DNA of 58,709 nt from a bacterium (GCA_017470815.1 JAFUXT010000013.1:1-58709), one strand, 5' to 3'; positions 42,292 through 52,191 are shown, counted from the stretch's first letter. A program made the numbers and translations. Notes: generated by a model not told the origin, from the sequence alone.

Positions 42292-42323
42292 AATTTCTCG
42301 TGTTTATTGTAATCCTTTCAACA

Positions 42324-42360
42324 GCCGCAATCATGTAGGAGATTGCGGCATTTCTGTTAT
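42324..42360 (+). terminator. Terminator of the sigma factor gene
   Basis: GCCGCAATC-atgtagga-GATTGCGGC followed by ATTTCTGTTATTTT. Confidence 0.85.
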
Positions 42361-42361
42361 T

Positions 42362-42712
42362 TTAAATCAAGCCGCCTTTTGAAATAGTTACTGCCGCATC
42401 TTCAATAAATTCTATTAAACTTTGTTTTTTTGATTCATTTAATGCTCTTTTCAAAACTGTCAAAGGACCAACAAACCAATTTTCTTTAAATAATCTGCCG
42501 CCAACTTCTGCATATAATCGCGGCTTTTGCATATTTCCGGCAAGATATAAATCAGTTACCGCTCTGTTATTTTTTAATTCTTTCAAATATTTGTCACCTT
42601 GAATTGCTCCGTCTGCTGAACATTTTTTTGCAATGTGCATTACTATTTCACTGAAATTCGGCTCACACTTTAATGCTCCAAAACTTTGATTGCTAACACT
42701 TTGAACCTGCAT
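42362..42712 (-). CDS. Lineage-specific 116-aa protein with SFGA motif
   Basis: Not recognised. It starts MQVQSVSNQSFGALK, the same short N-terminal style as other lineage proteins here. The rest is soluble alpha/beta-looking. An AGGAG site 8 nt before ATG supports the start. Convergent with the sigma factor gene. Confidence 0.55.
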   Translation of the reverse strand: MQVQSVSNQSFGALKCEPNFSEIVMHIAKKCSADGAIQGDKYLKELKNNRAVTDLYLAGNMQKPRLYAEVGGRLFKENWFVGPLTVLKRALNESKKQSLIEFIEDAAVTISKGGLI

Positions 42713-42785
42713 AATTAAACTCCTTATAAATTTATAAAGTCATGAAAACACATAAAAAATATTTTTGCTACCAAAATTTTAATTA

Positions 42786-42822
42786 AAAAACCGATTTTGC
42801 TATTAAAAACAAAATCGGTTTT
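42786..42822. terminator. Bidirectional terminator after lysS
   Basis: AAAAACCGATTTTG...CAAAATCGGTTTT, an AT-rich 12-13-bp stem with A/T runs on both sides. Confidence 0.8.
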
Positions 42823-42841
42823 CAAAACATATTTTAAACAA

Positions 42842-44347
42842 TTAATCTTTTTTCTTTAATGTCGGGAATGCGATAACATCACGAATTGACGGTGAATTGG
42901 TCAAAAGCATAACCAAACGGTCAATACCCATTCCTAACCCGCCCATTGGCGGTACACCGTGTTCCAATGCACAGATATAATCTTCATCTATTGGCATTGC
43001 TTCTTCATCACCCTGCGCTTTAGCCTGCATTTGCGCTTCAAATCTTGCTCTCTGGTCAATCGGATCAGTGAGTTCGGAAAACGCATTGTCTACTTCCCAG
43101 CCGTTGATTCTTGTTTCAAATCTTTCGGTCAAACGAGGATTATCTCTGTGAACTTTTGCCAAAGGTGAAATATCTCTCGGATAATCGTAAATATGAATTG
43201 GCTGAATCAGCGTAGGCTCAACTTTTTCTTCAAATACTTTTTCTACAACCTGTCCCCAATTTGAACATTCTTCAGTATCAATATGAAGTGTTTGTGCTGT
43301 TTTTACGGCATCTTCAAATGTTTCTATTTTGTTAAAATCAATTCCGGTTGCTTCTTCAACCGCACCAAGCATAGTTTTTCTGTCCCAAGGCGGAGTCAAA
43401 TCGATTTCATTTTCGCCATAAGTGATTTTTGTCGTTCCAAGAACTTCCTTGGCAACATAGGCAACAAGTTCTTCTATCAAATCCATCATATCGTAGTAAT
43501 CTACATAAGCCTGATAAAGTTCTATCATAGTAAATTCCGGATTATGACGGGTATCAATACCTTCATTTCTGAATGAACGGTTAATTTCAAAGATTTTTTC
43601 ACTCACACCGCCAACCATAAGTCTTTTCAGATAAAGTTCCGGTGCAATTCTCAAATACATATCCATATCAAGCGTATTATGGTGAGTAATAAACGGTTTT
43701 GCATTAGCACCGCCTGCCTGCGGATGAAGCATAGGTGTCTCAACTTCCATAAAACCTTTATTTATAAGAAATTCACGAATTTTTTGGATAATTAAACTTC
43801 TTTTTTGAAAAGTTTTACGAACATCTTCGTTTGTAATCATATCAACATATCTTTGACGATATTTTGTTTCAACATCAGTTAAACCGTGAAATTTTTCAGG
43901 TAACGGCAAAAGTGATTTTGAAAGAATTTCCAATGATGTTGATTTGATAGTAAGTTCACCACGGGGAGTTCTGCGAACAGTACCCTCAAAACCTACGATA
44001 TCACCTATATCAACTGTTTTTAGAGTCTTTAAATTTTCTTCGTCAAGATTTTCTTTGTGAGAAAAAACCTGAATTTTACCTGATGCATCAACAAGGTCAA
44101 TAAACATTCCGCTGTTACGCACAGCCATAACTCTGCCTGCAACTTTATAACTGTCAGAAGTTTCTTCTCCGACAGGCAGGTCTGCATATTTATTTTGCAA
44201 ATCTTGTGCCATTATTGTTTTTTCGTATTTATAAGGATAAGGATTTAATCCTCTTTCTCTCAAATTATTTGCTTTTTCAACTCTGATTTGGCGGATTCTG
44301 TCTTGTGATGAACCTGCCTCTTTTGCTATTTCCTGAATTTCTGCCAT
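42842..44347 (-). CDS. lysS: Lysyl-tRNA synthetase, class II
   Basis: 501 aa. An N-terminal OB-fold anticodon domain (VAGRVMAVRNSGMFIDLVDASGKIQVF) is followed by the class II core: motif 1 region FLINKGFMEVETPMLHP, motif 2 FRNEGIDTRHNPEFTMIE, motif 3 GLGMGIDRLVMLLT. It charges tRNA-Lys. An AGAGG site precedes ATG; the leader shares the TTATTATTTATAA-type block with accB and accC. Confidence 0.97.
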   Translation of the reverse strand: MAEIQEIAKEAGSSQDRIRQIRVEKANNLRERGLNPYPYKYEKTIMAQDLQNKYADLPVGEETSDSYKVAGRVMAVRNSGMFIDLVDASGKIQVFSHKENLDEENLKTLKTVDIGDIVGFEGTVRRTPRGELTIKSTSLEILSKSLLPLPEKFHGLTDVETKYRQRYVDMITNEDVRKTFQKRSLIIQKIREFLINKGFMEVETPMLHPQAGGANAKPFITHHNTLDMDMYLRIAPELYLKRLMVGGVSEKIFEINRSFRNEGIDTRHNPEFTMIELYQAYVDYYDMMDLIEELVAYVAKEVLGTTKITYGENEIDLTPPWDRKTMLGAVEEATGIDFNKIETFEDAVKTAQTLHIDTEECSNWGQVVEKVFEEKVEPTLIQPIHIYDYPRDISPLAKVHRDNPRLTERFETRINGWEVDNAFSELTDPIDQRARFEAQMQAKAQGDEEAMPIDEDYICALEHGVPPMGGLGMGIDRLVMLLTNSPSIRDVIAFPTLKKKD

Positions 44348-44469
44348 TTTTTTTATCCTCTTTATTATTTATAATAAGCAAATTTATAATAGCATAAACA
44401 AAAAATATTATAAAAAATAAGACCTTGTATTGTGCAAGTACGCCCAACATGCATTTTATTGTGCATTTT

Positions 44470-44982
44470 TCAAGTCGTTATTATAAAATCAACACTTTTG
44501 TCAAATTTATTAATAGGAAGATTTTCAACAAAAAGTTCTTTCGGAATGGGGCAAAGAGTTTTAAAATTTTGACCGTATTTATCTATAAATCTGTCATAAA
44601 ATCCCCCGCCATAGCCCAAACGATAACCGTTTTTGTCACACATCAGAGCCGGAACAATGACTAAATCCAAAATTTCTGCATTCACAGGTTTTGAACAGGG
44701 TTCATATATACCAAAATCAGATTTTTGCAAATCATTACTATACGGACAAACCAAAAGTTCTGAGCCATCGACTTTTGGCAGATAAAAATTTTTATTATCA
44801 TCTTTAGAAAGTTCTCTTAAATCAACTTCAAATTCCGTCGGATAAAAAAGCATAACATTTTTTGAATCGCAATAAACTGCATTTTTTTTGATTAAATCAA
44901 CTAATTGTTTAGAAATTTCTTTCATCGGAAGATTTTTGCGAATATTTTTTGCTTTTATACGAAGTTCTTTTTTATCAATCAT
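44470..44982 (-). CDS. 5-formyltetrahydrofolate cyclo-ligase
   Basis: 170 aa from ATG 44982 (MIDKKELRIKAKNIRKNL). VMLFYPTEFEVDL, FYLPKVDG, DLVIVPALMCDKNGYRLGYGGGFYDRFI are family motifs. It converts 5-formyl-THF to methenyl-THF with ATP. An upstream in-frame ATG at 45048 would add residues encoded by a GGGCTAAAGCCC repeat and is rejected. TATAGT ends about 6 nt before the chosen ATG, with no Shine-Dalgarno (leaderless candidate). Confidence 0.9.
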   Translation of the reverse strand: MIDKKELRIKAKNIRKNLPMKEISKQLVDLIKKNAVYCDSKNVMLFYPTEFEVDLRELSKDDNKNFYLPKVDGSELLVCPYSNDLQKSDFGIYEPCSKPVNAEILDLVIVPALMCDKNGYRLGYGGGFYDRFIDKYGQNFKTLCPIPKELFVENLPINKFDKSVDFIITT

Positions 44983-45033
44983 ATTTTTACTATATAATAA
45001 AATAGCGGCAAAAAAAATAAACGGGATTAAACG

Positions 45034-45056
45034 GGCTAAAGCCCTCACAATGACAG
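45034..45056. repeat. GGGCTAAAGCCC...CAATGACA-type repeat
   Basis: Short intergenic relative of the repeat inside the ArnT-like gene, directly upstream of cobO. Confidence 0.55.
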
Positions 45057-45065
45057 ATAGGTACC

Positions 45066-45644
45066 ATGACTGAATACAAGCAAATGAAATTGATAAATCC
45101 GAATTGGGACCAGCACGGATATATACAGGTTTATACGGGAGATGGAAAAGGTAAGACTACCGCATCATTGGGACTTGCAATGCGTGCTTTGGGCAGAGAT
45201 TGGAAAGTTTTGATTGTGATGTTTACAAAAGGCGGAAACAATTACGGCGAACTAAATTCATTTCGTCAGTTGTCTGATAAAATCGCTGATAATTTGACTA
45301 TTGTTCAGGCGGGTTTGGATAGAGTAATTTATAAATCAAACGAATGTGAAAAAGATCACAAACAAATAAAAAAAGGCTGGAATTTAGTCAAAAAAGCCGT
45401 AAAAAACGACGAATATCAATTGATAATTATGGATGAAGCCAATATTGCTATAGATATGGGTATTTTGGATGTCGATGAAGTCGTAAAAGTTTTAAAAAGC
45501 AAGCCTGATGAGATGGAAATTGTTTTGACAGGGCGTAATGCACACCCAAAAATTGTTGAAATAGCACATCTTGTGTCAAGAATTGAACCTGTTAAACACT
45601 ATTGGGATAAGGGTGTTCACGCAAGAAAAGGCATTGAGTATTAA
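45066..45644 (+). CDS. cobO: Cob(I)alamin / cobyrinic acid a,c-diamide adenosyltransferase
   Basis: 192 aa, standard size for the CobO/BtuR family. GYIQVYTGDGKGKTTASLGLAMRALG contains the P-loop; MDEANIAIDMGILDVDEV and LTGRNAHPKIVEIAHLVSRIEPVKHYWDKGVHARKGIEY are diagnostic. It makes adenosylcobalamin from cobalamin or its precursors. No other cobalamin gene is nearby, so a salvage role is plausible. Confidence 0.95.
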   Translation: MTEYKQMKLINPNWDQHGYIQVYTGDGKGKTTASLGLAMRALGRDWKVLIVMFTKGGNNYGELNSFRQLSDKIADNLTIVQAGLDRVIYKSNECEKDHKQIKKGWNLVKKAVKNDEYQLIIMDEANIAIDMGILDVDEVVKVLKSKPDEMEIVLTGRNAHPKIVEIAHLVSRIEPVKHYWDKGVHARKGIEY

Positions 45645-45758
45645 TATTTCCCCCAATCGTATTAGATAAATTTATTCAAACTATATTAAAAAGTTGATTT
45701 TTTGTATTCTGAAATTTGGCATAATAAGAATGTCATCACACATTTTGTAGGAAGAGAT

Positions 45759-45926
45759 ATGAATATTAATGAAGAATGTCTTTTGGGTTATTTAAAAAAT
45801 CCCGATGAATTGTCTAATAATACGGAAATTTTAAAAATATATAACAAAATTCTTGAGCAAAAGTTTGTATTTAAAAATATTCTTGTCAATTTTCCTGCAA
45901 TAAATTATACTGAAAGTGCAAAATAA
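45759..45926 (+). CDS. Uncharacterised 55-aa protein
   Basis: From ATG 45759, preceded by AGGAAGA. The start MNINEECLLGYLKNPDEL resembles other short lineage proteins. No membrane segment. An upstream ATG at 45702 has no ribosome site. Confidence 0.45.
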   Translation: MNINEECLLGYLKNPDELSNNTEILKIYNKILEQKFVFKNILVNFPAINYTESAK

Positions 45927-45951
45927 GAATTAATAAAAAATTTGCTTCCTT

Positions 45952-45977
45952 TTAGGGGGAAATGCCCAAGGGGGTAA
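45952..45977 (+). repeat. TTTAGGGGGAAATGCCC...GGGGGTAA repeat fragment
   Basis: A degenerate member of the CCCCTT...AGGGGGA/GGGGGTAA family, just upstream of the GGDEF gene. Confidence 0.4.
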
Positions 45978-45993
45978 ATAAAACAGGAAAATT

Positions 45994-47766
45994 ATGCTAA
46001 AAAAGATTTTTTATATTCTTTGGATTTTAGTTTTAGGTTTTTTAATAGTATTTGGTTTAAAAAACGGAAGTTACAAAACATTTATTTCCTCAATGGAAAA
46101 TCGCAGTTTTGATATAAGACAAAGTTATATTTCATCAATCGGTTTGAGGGAGCATAATAAAAATATTGTGATTGTTGCCATTGATGATGCAAGTTATGAG
46201 TATATTCTCGAAAAATACGGGGAATGGCCATTAGACAGAAGTATTTACGCTAAACTGACGGATTATATTGAAGCACAATCCCCCAAAAGCATTGCTTTTG
46301 ACCTTATGTTTGTAAAATCCGTTAAAAGTAGTGCAAATTCAGATAAGGCACTAATTGATATTTTCAAAAAATACAATAATGTTTATACGGCAATGAATCT
46401 TGATAATCAGGAGGTTGATTTAAGAAAACCTGCAATTTTGCCTGAAAAATTAGCATTAAATATAAATAATAAATCGAAAAAAGTTGATACAAAATATTAT
46501 GAATTTGCAAATTGCAGAAGTATTTTAGACGGAATTTTAAATTCTACAAAAAATATAGGAATGATAAATGTATTGCGGGGAGATGACGGAGTTTTAAGAC
46601 AAATGCCGTTATTTTTAAATTACAACGGCAAATATTACCCGCAACTTGCACTAAAAGTTGCACTAAATTCCCTTGGTTTAAACGATAAAAAAGATTTTGA
46701 AATAAGCAAAAAAGGCGAACTGATTTTGGGGAATAAAAAAATCCCCGTAAACAAAGACGGTTCTATCACTCTCAATTGGTACGGCGGAGCGGAAACTTTT
46801 GAACACATTCCGCTATATAAACTTATTAAAGCAATGGAAGGAGATAAAAACTATAAATTTAATTTTAAGGACAAAATCGTTTATTTCGGAGCAACCGTTT
46901 CAAGCCTTTCGGATATAAAAACCGTTCCTGTTGACAGAGTTTATCCGGGAGTTGAAGTTCAGACAACTTATGTAAATAATATTTTGGATAATAATTTAAT
47001 TAAAAAGATTTCTCCTGCATGGAATATTGTCATCATTATGATTCTTGCGGTTTTGACAATCGCAATAGTTTTATTACTTGATTCAATGCCCGTAATTCTT
47101 GGCTCTGTAATAACAATTTATTTTGTATATTTAATTTCCGCTTATTATTTTATGATTCACCAAAATCTTTGGCTTGAAGTCGTATCTCCGGTAATTTTTA
47201 TAATCATTGCATTTATAATAACGGTAATTGTCAAATATCTTATTAAATCAAGAGATTTTGACAAGCAGTATAAACTTGCAACAACAGATGGGCTTACAGA
47301 ACTTTATAATCACAGATATTTTCAGGAACAGATGCAGATGTTCTGTTCTAATGCAAAACGCTATGAAAGTGTATTTTCACTCATAATCTTAGATATAGAT
47401 TTCTTCAAAAAATTCAACGATAATTTTGGGCATCAATCGGGTGATGCGGTATTAAGACAAGTTGCTTTTACATTAAAGAAAAATGTTCGTTCAAGTGATA
47501 TTGTATGTCGTTACGGCGGGGAAGAAATGAGTATTATTCTGCCAAATGCAAAAGAAGACGAAGCAGTTTCTATTGCCCAAAAATTATGCAATATTGTAGC
47601 ATCTCAAAAATTTAAACTGAGTAATAACAGAGAAAGTAATGTCACAATAAGCCTTGGTGTTGCGACTTACGGACAAACTGACGGCACAGAACCGGCTAAA
47701 ATTATAGAATCTGCCGACAAAAGATTATATCATGCCAAAGAAAACGGCAGAAACAGAGTAAACTGA
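45994..47766 (+). CDS. CHASE2-GGDEF diguanylate cyclase
   Basis: 590 aa. One N-terminal membrane helix (5-25), an extracytoplasmic CHASE2 domain (IVIVAIDDASYEYILEKYGEWPLDRSIYAKLTDYI ... FGATVSSLSDIKTVPVDRVYPGVEVQTTYVNNIL), three membrane helices (~345-420), then a GGDEF domain with TTDGLTELYNHRYF and the active site RYGGEEM (506-512). The RSSD five residues before GGEE is an inhibitory I-site. It should make cyclic di-GMP in response to an outside signal. The next gene follows 22 nt later. Confidence 0.93.
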   Translation: MLKKIFYILWILVLGFLIVFGLKNGSYKTFISSMENRSFDIRQSYISSIGLREHNKNIVIVAIDDASYEYILEKYGEWPLDRSIYAKLTDYIEAQSPKSIAFDLMFVKSVKSSANSDKALIDIFKKYNNVYTAMNLDNQEVDLRKPAILPEKLALNINNKSKKVDTKYYEFANCRSILDGILNSTKNIGMINVLRGDDGVLRQMPLFLNYNGKYYPQLALKVALNSLGLNDKKDFEISKKGELILGNKKIPVNKDGSITLNWYGGAETFEHIPLYKLIKAMEGDKNYKFNFKDKIVYFGATVSSLSDIKTVPVDRVYPGVEVQTTYVNNILDNNLIKKISPAWNIVIIMILAVLTIAIVLLLDSMPVILGSVITIYFVYLISAYYFMIHQNLWLEVVSPVIFIIIAFIITVIVKYLIKSRDFDKQYKLATTDGLTELYNHRYFQEQMQMFCSNAKRYESVFSLIILDIDFFKKFNDNFGHQSGDAVLRQVAFTLKKNVRSSDIVCRYGGEEMSIILPNAKEDEAVSIAQKLCNIVASQKFKLSNNRESNVTISLGVATYGQTDGTEPAKIIESADKRLYHAKENGRNRVN

Positions 47767-47788
47767 TTTGCGTGAATAGTGAATTTTA

Positions 47789-50185
47789 ATGAATACCAAC
47801 TACATAGAACAAAAAATAAATATAAAAGATTTGACTTCTGATTCTCCTTACAACCCGTATCTTATCGGGAATAACGAAAAGCAGATAGAACAAATTTGTG
47901 ATTTTTTGCAGAATGACAAAAAACTTTTGTTATTAAACGGTTTTGCAGGTTCAGGCAAAGGTGAAATTCTTAATTATACCGCTTCACATCTGAACGAAAA
48001 TGTTGTTCTCATAAAATATATGTGCCTTGAAACAACTATTTTAGATGATATGTTGTTATCATTTTTTGAAAGTTTCAGAAATTATGCAATAAAAGGAACA
48101 ATCACTCTGCCAAAGGGGAAAGTCGATAATTTTACCCAAAAAATAAATTCGTATTTTAATGCGGTTACAAATCCTGTCGTCGTTGTACTTCATTCATTTC
48201 AGGCAATTTTGAAAGAAAATAAAAAAGAAATTCTCAATTTTATAGAACACCTTGAAAAATTTGAAAACATTAAAATAATTTTATCGTCAAGGACATTTGA
48301 CTATAATGAATTTGGAAATGTCGATTACGACAGAGTTTCTATTCTTGCGTTTTCAAAAGAGTGGTTTGAAAAATATCTTCGTGACAATGATATAAAAAAC
48401 ATCGGACCTTTATCAAACGAACTTTATAAACAGACAAGAGGATATTATACTTATGTTAATCTCTCCGTAAGGATAATGAAATTAAGACAATACAGTCTTG
48501 TAAAATTTTTGGAAGTATTTTCAAAAAGCGGAATGGGATTTTCCGAATTTGTGCGCAAAGAAGCACTGATGCTTATTGACCCTGTAAGTCTGCATCTTTT
48601 CAGATTGCTTGCGCTTATGCGAATTCCTCTCCATGTAAATTTAATCAAATCCCTGCACCTTTTTAATCAGGAGCGAATTTACTTTTTTGTGCAAAATTAT
48701 TTGCTGTCGGTTGATGGTGAAAGTCTATATCTGAAAGATTTTTTCAGAGAAATAATAGAACAGCAGATTCAACAGAGTGTAATGCTCAAACTTCACAAAG
48801 CCTGCGTAGATTTGTATGAAACACAATTACCGCTCAAACCTTTAGAGCGTGATTTGAGATTATCCCGTCAAACAATGAGAAATGAGATAGATTATCATTC
48901 ATTATTCATTCCCAAAAAACCACAAATGCAAAACTTTGCACCAAATCTTGCACAGTTTGTTCAACCTCTTACTCCGAAAGAATCTGAACCAGAACAAATA
49001 ATATCTGTACCCGCTAAAGAGGAGACAAAAGAAGAAAAAATCGAAAAAATTAATTTCATATTTGATGATGAATCCATTTTAGATAATATTGCATCTTCTA
49101 TTAATAACTTTATTCAGGAAACCGTCAGCAACAAAGAAATTGCCTTAAACGGTTCAAAAATGACTCTGACAGATATTTTAAATTCCGCAAAACAGGAAGA
49201 AGCAAAGTATAACTACAAACATGCCGTTTTATTGTACCAAAATGCATTAAACAAAACTGATGATGACAACTTTGATACTTTTTTACCGACAATTTATCAA
49301 AAACTTGTCGATGCATACAAGCATCTGTCCGATTGGCACAATGCATTAGAATATCTGACCAAATTGCAGGATTACTATTTTAATATATCCGAAAACGAAA
49401 AAGCATGGGAAGTTCAACTTGAAATGGCAAATATCTACTTTACCACTTACAAACAAGATAACGCAAAATATATTCTGCATGAACTCGATAAAAAAGAAAA
49501 CCTGCCAAATGATTTGAGAATAAAAGTATATCTTTCCCTTGCAAAAATTTCAGGCAATCTTAATGAAGAATTTTCTTATTACCAAAAATCCGTAAAACTT
49601 ATAACTGCCGAAACGGATAAATCCGTTCTTGCCCAACTATTTTATCGTATAGCAGGAATTTTTGATGAAAAAGACGATATTCAAAAAGCCTCTTTTTACT
49701 ACAAAAAATGTATCGAAATCAAAAAAGACAATCATTATCTTTCACGCGCAATGGCTAATCTTGCGGAACTTTATGATGAAGCAGGAAATACCGATTTTGC
49801 GGTAAAATATTATGAAAAAAGTATTGAAATTGATAAAGAAGCAAAAAATTATAACGGGCTTTATTCAAGTACCCGTCATCTGTCTGAAATCTTTGCCCCG
49901 AAAGACAGTGCAAAATCTTTAGAATACTTAAAACAGGCATATAATTATGCAAAAGAACTGAATGAACCTTTCTACATTGCTGATGTATCATCAGAAATCG
50001 GTAATTTTTATCTTTTGCGAAAAGATTTCGAAAATGCTTATAAATACTTTATTCAGGCAAAAAATACCGCAAAAACTTCAATGACAAAAGATAATGCACA
50101 GAAATTTGATTCAAAAATTGAATACCTGAAAAAATTTATCCCTCAGGAAGAATTTGATAAACTGGAAGAAAAATATGGTAAATAA
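47789..50185 (+). CDS. STAND-like P-loop NTPase with C-terminal TPR repeats
   Basis: 798 aa. N-terminal NTPase: Walker A GFAGSGKGE near residues 51-59, Walker B-like PVVVVLHSF, sensor-like IKIILSSRTFD. A helical or winged region follows (residues ~255-330), then a charged linker and TPR-type repeats from ~460 to the end (YKHAVLLYQNALNKTDDD; ASFYYKKCIEIKKDN; AVKYYEKSIEIDKEA). This is the architecture of signal-transducing STAND ATPases. The position after the GGDEF gene suggests a shared signalling unit. No trans-acting effector domain is recognised. Confidence 0.75.
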   Translation: MNTNYIEQKINIKDLTSDSPYNPYLIGNNEKQIEQICDFLQNDKKLLLLNGFAGSGKGEILNYTASHLNENVVLIKYMCLETTILDDMLLSFFESFRNYAIKGTITLPKGKVDNFTQKINSYFNAVTNPVVVVLHSFQAILKENKKEILNFIEHLEKFENIKIILSSRTFDYNEFGNVDYDRVSILAFSKEWFEKYLRDNDIKNIGPLSNELYKQTRGYYTYVNLSVRIMKLRQYSLVKFLEVFSKSGMGFSEFVRKEALMLIDPVSLHLFRLLALMRIPLHVNLIKSLHLFNQERIYFFVQNYLLSVDGESLYLKDFFREIIEQQIQQSVMLKLHKACVDLYETQLPLKPLERDLRLSRQTMRNEIDYHSLFIPKKPQMQNFAPNLAQFVQPLTPKESEPEQIISVPAKEETKEEKIEKINFIFDDESILDNIASSINNFIQETVSNKEIALNGSKMTLTDILNSAKQEEAKYNYKHAVLLYQNALNKTDDDNFDTFLPTIYQKLVDAYKHLSDWHNALEYLTKLQDYYFNISENEKAWEVQLEMANIYFTTYKQDNAKYILHELDKKENLPNDLRIKVYLSLAKISGNLNEEFSYYQKSVKLITAETDKSVLAQLFYRIAGIFDEKDDIQKASFYYKKCIEIKKDNHYLSRAMANLAELYDEAGNTDFAVKYYEKSIEIDKEAKNYNGLYSSTRHLSEIFAPKDSAKSLEYLKQAYNYAKELNEPFYIADVSSEIGNFYLLRKDFENAYKYFIQAKNTAKTSMTKDNAQKFDSKIEYLKKFIPQEEFDKLEEKYGK

Positions 50186-50762
50186 ACAAGATTTTGAAAA
50201 ATATTCTCAACTTTTTATTGAAGAAAATCAAAAAGTTAATCTGATTTCAAAAAATGACGAACAATTTTTATGGGAAAAACATATTTTTGATTCCCTGGCA
50301 CTTGGCATTTTTTTTGACAAATACGGTACTCCTCAAACACTGCTTGATATAGGAACAGGCGGAGGATTTCCGTCAGTACCGTTAGCAATAAAATATCCGA
50401 ATATAAAAATCACGGCGATTGACAGTATCGGAAAAAAAATTCGTGCAGTAAAAAATCTGAAAAACGGCTTAAATCTTGAAAATCTCACCCCCGTTTGGGA
50501 CAGAGTTGAAAATATTAACGAAAAATTTGATGTTGTAACTTCCCGTGCTGTTGCATCTTTAGACAAAATATGCACTTATGCCCTGCCAAAAACCAAAAAC
50601 AACGGTTATTTTGTGGCATATAAATCCAAAAAAGCACCGGATGAAATTGAAAATGCACAGGATATTCTGAAAAAATTCAACGCAAAAATCATTGATATTA
50701 TTGAATATCAACTGCCTTTAGAAGAAACGATTAAAAGAAATTTAATAGTTATAAAAAAATGA
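50175..50762 (+). CDS. rsmG: 16S rRNA (guanine527-N7)-methyltransferase
   Basis: 195 aa from ATG 50175, preceded by GGAAG and overlapping the NTPase gene by 11 nt. NLISKNDEQFLWEKHIFDSLA, LLDIGTGGGFPSVPLAIKYPNIKITAIDSIGKKIRAVKNL and VVTSRAVASLDKICTYALP are RsmG motifs. It methylates G527 in the 530 loop of 16S rRNA using S-adenosylmethionine. Confidence 0.94.
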   Translation: MVNKQDFEKYSQLFIEENQKVNLISKNDEQFLWEKHIFDSLALGIFFDKYGTPQTLLDIGTGGGFPSVPLAIKYPNIKITAIDSIGKKIRAVKNLKNGLNLENLTPVWDRVENINEKFDVVTSRAVASLDKICTYALPKTKNNGYFVAYKSKKAPDEIENAQDILKKFNAKIIDIIEYQLPLEETIKRNLIVIKK

Positions 50763-50764
50763 AA

Positions 50765-51040
50765 TTATGCAATATAAGATATTTTATTATCTTTTGCTTC
50801 CTGCGCCATTTGTTGTGCTGCGGCTTTTTCCTGTGCTGATGCAATCATATAAAGCGTTTGATTTTGAGCATTATTCAAAGCAAAACGAGTATCCAAATCG
50901 TGTAGAGTATTCATATCATACCCGCCAAAAGACAAATTTCTTGCAATATGCATCATGTTTCTGCTGTTCTGCATCATAGCCCACTGTACGTTATGCATTG
51001 TATTTATCGCATTCAATCTTGCCATCAAACTTACTAACAT
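50765..51040 (-). CDS. Uncharacterised 91-aa Met/Asn/Gln-rich protein
   Basis: Not recognised. Helical, rich in Met, Asn, Gln and Ala (NAINTMHNVQWAMMQNSRNMMHIARN ... QEKAAAQQMAQEAKDN). No signal peptide. Convergent with rsmG, 2 nt apart. Confidence 0.5.
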   Translation of the reverse strand: MLVSLMARLNAINTMHNVQWAMMQNSRNMMHIARNLSFGGYDMNTLHDLDTRFALNNAQNQTLYMIASAQEKAAAQQMAQEAKDNKISYIA

Positions 51041-51135
51041 ATTTTATACCCGCCTACTTTAAAAACTACAAGTGTAGTATAAATTAATTTTCAGATTTTG
51101 TAAAGCGGGTAAAAGATTTTGTAACATTTATTTAC

Positions 51136-52050
51136 TCATTCTTCAATAATTTCAATCATTTCTTTGAGCATTTTATTATAAGGAGTAGAAATATTATATT
51201 TTTCACCCATTTCAATTACTGCACCCGCAAACATTTCAACTTCGGTTTTTCTGCCTGCTTCAATATCTTGCAGCATGGAAGTTTTACCTTCTGGGCACAT
51301 TTTGTCAAACCCTTTAAATGCATCATCAATTATTGTGTCGGTATTTTTTACTCCTTTTGCCTTTGCGATTTCCACGACTTCAAGCATAATATTTTTGAGT
51401 AAATTTCTTATTTTTTTACTGTTTTGCATCTGCCCGAAAGTTTTGTGTAATATTGCAGAAATCTGATTTGAACTGACATTGAGCATAAATTTTAGCCATA
51501 TTGAGCGCTCAATATCTTCAGGAATACTATAAGAAATTCCGGCTTTATCAAAATAATTTTTTAAAATTGTTTCATCATTTTTGTCGGTAATATCGGAATT
51601 TAACACCCCAAAAACAATATCTCCCGTACCGTCAAAAGTAATTTTATTCCCATCTCGCATAGCACTGTGACCGATAAAATAGGAATGAATAATATGTTTC
51701 CATCCGTATTTTTGCGCAAGATAATCCTCACTTGTAACCCCGTTTAAAAGTGATAGTATTATAGTGTCATCTTTTACAAAATTTTTTATGTTATTTAATG
51801 CCTCAAAAAATCCGTCATATTTTGTAGCAATAATTAATAAATCAGCCTTAAAATTCTCATTATCCGGTAAAACATAATTTAATTTTAATTCTTTTCCGTT
51901 AAAAATTTTCGGAGTTTTAATATATTTTTCAAATCGTTTTTTATCAACAAGAATTTTTAAATTATCATTATCATAAGTACTTATTTTATCGGCATAAATT
52001 GAGCCGATTGCACCTATTCCGCATATCAAAACATTTTTAATTTCATTCAT
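51136..52050 (-). CDS. panE: 2-dehydropantoate 2-reductase (ketopantoate reductase)
   Basis: 304 aa. NADPH fold VLICGIGAIGSIYADKIS, LIIATKYDGFFEALNNIK, SLLNGVTSEDYLAQKYG and the C-terminal KFMLNVSSNQISAIL...TSMLQDIEAGRKTEVEMFAGAVIEMG are ApbA/PanE motifs. It reduces ketopantoate to pantoate for coenzyme A synthesis. Single gene. Confidence 0.9.
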   Translation of the reverse strand: MNEIKNVLICGIGAIGSIYADKISTYDNDNLKILVDKKRFEKYIKTPKIFNGKELKLNYVLPDNENFKADLLIIATKYDGFFEALNNIKNFVKDDTIILSLLNGVTSEDYLAQKYGWKHIIHSYFIGHSAMRDGNKITFDGTGDIVFGVLNSDITDKNDETILKNYFDKAGISYSIPEDIERSIWLKFMLNVSSNQISAILHKTFGQMQNSKKIRNLLKNIMLEVVEIAKAKGVKNTDTIIDDAFKGFDKMCPEGKTSMLQDIEAGRKTEVEMFAGAVIEMGEKYNISTPYNKMLKEMIEIIEE

Positions 52051-52191
52051 AGCAAAAATATCTTAACACTAAAAATAATTAATTAAAAAAACTTTACATT
52101 TATAAATTTCAGGGCAATTTTGGTAAAAAAAAATACTTTATATAAAAGTAGTAGTTATACGTGTGTGTAAATTTAATAGTGTGGTCTTTTA

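Noticed and set aside
41318..42305. Repeated TCTCGTGTTT on both sides of the sigma factor gene
   Set aside because: Ten bases in AT-rich DNA with no further symmetry; probably chance.
44983..45048. N-terminal extension of 5-formyl-THF cyclo-ligase from an upstream ATG
   Set aside because: The extra 22 residues are encoded by a dispersed repeat and lack family similarity; the start at 44982 matches the family.
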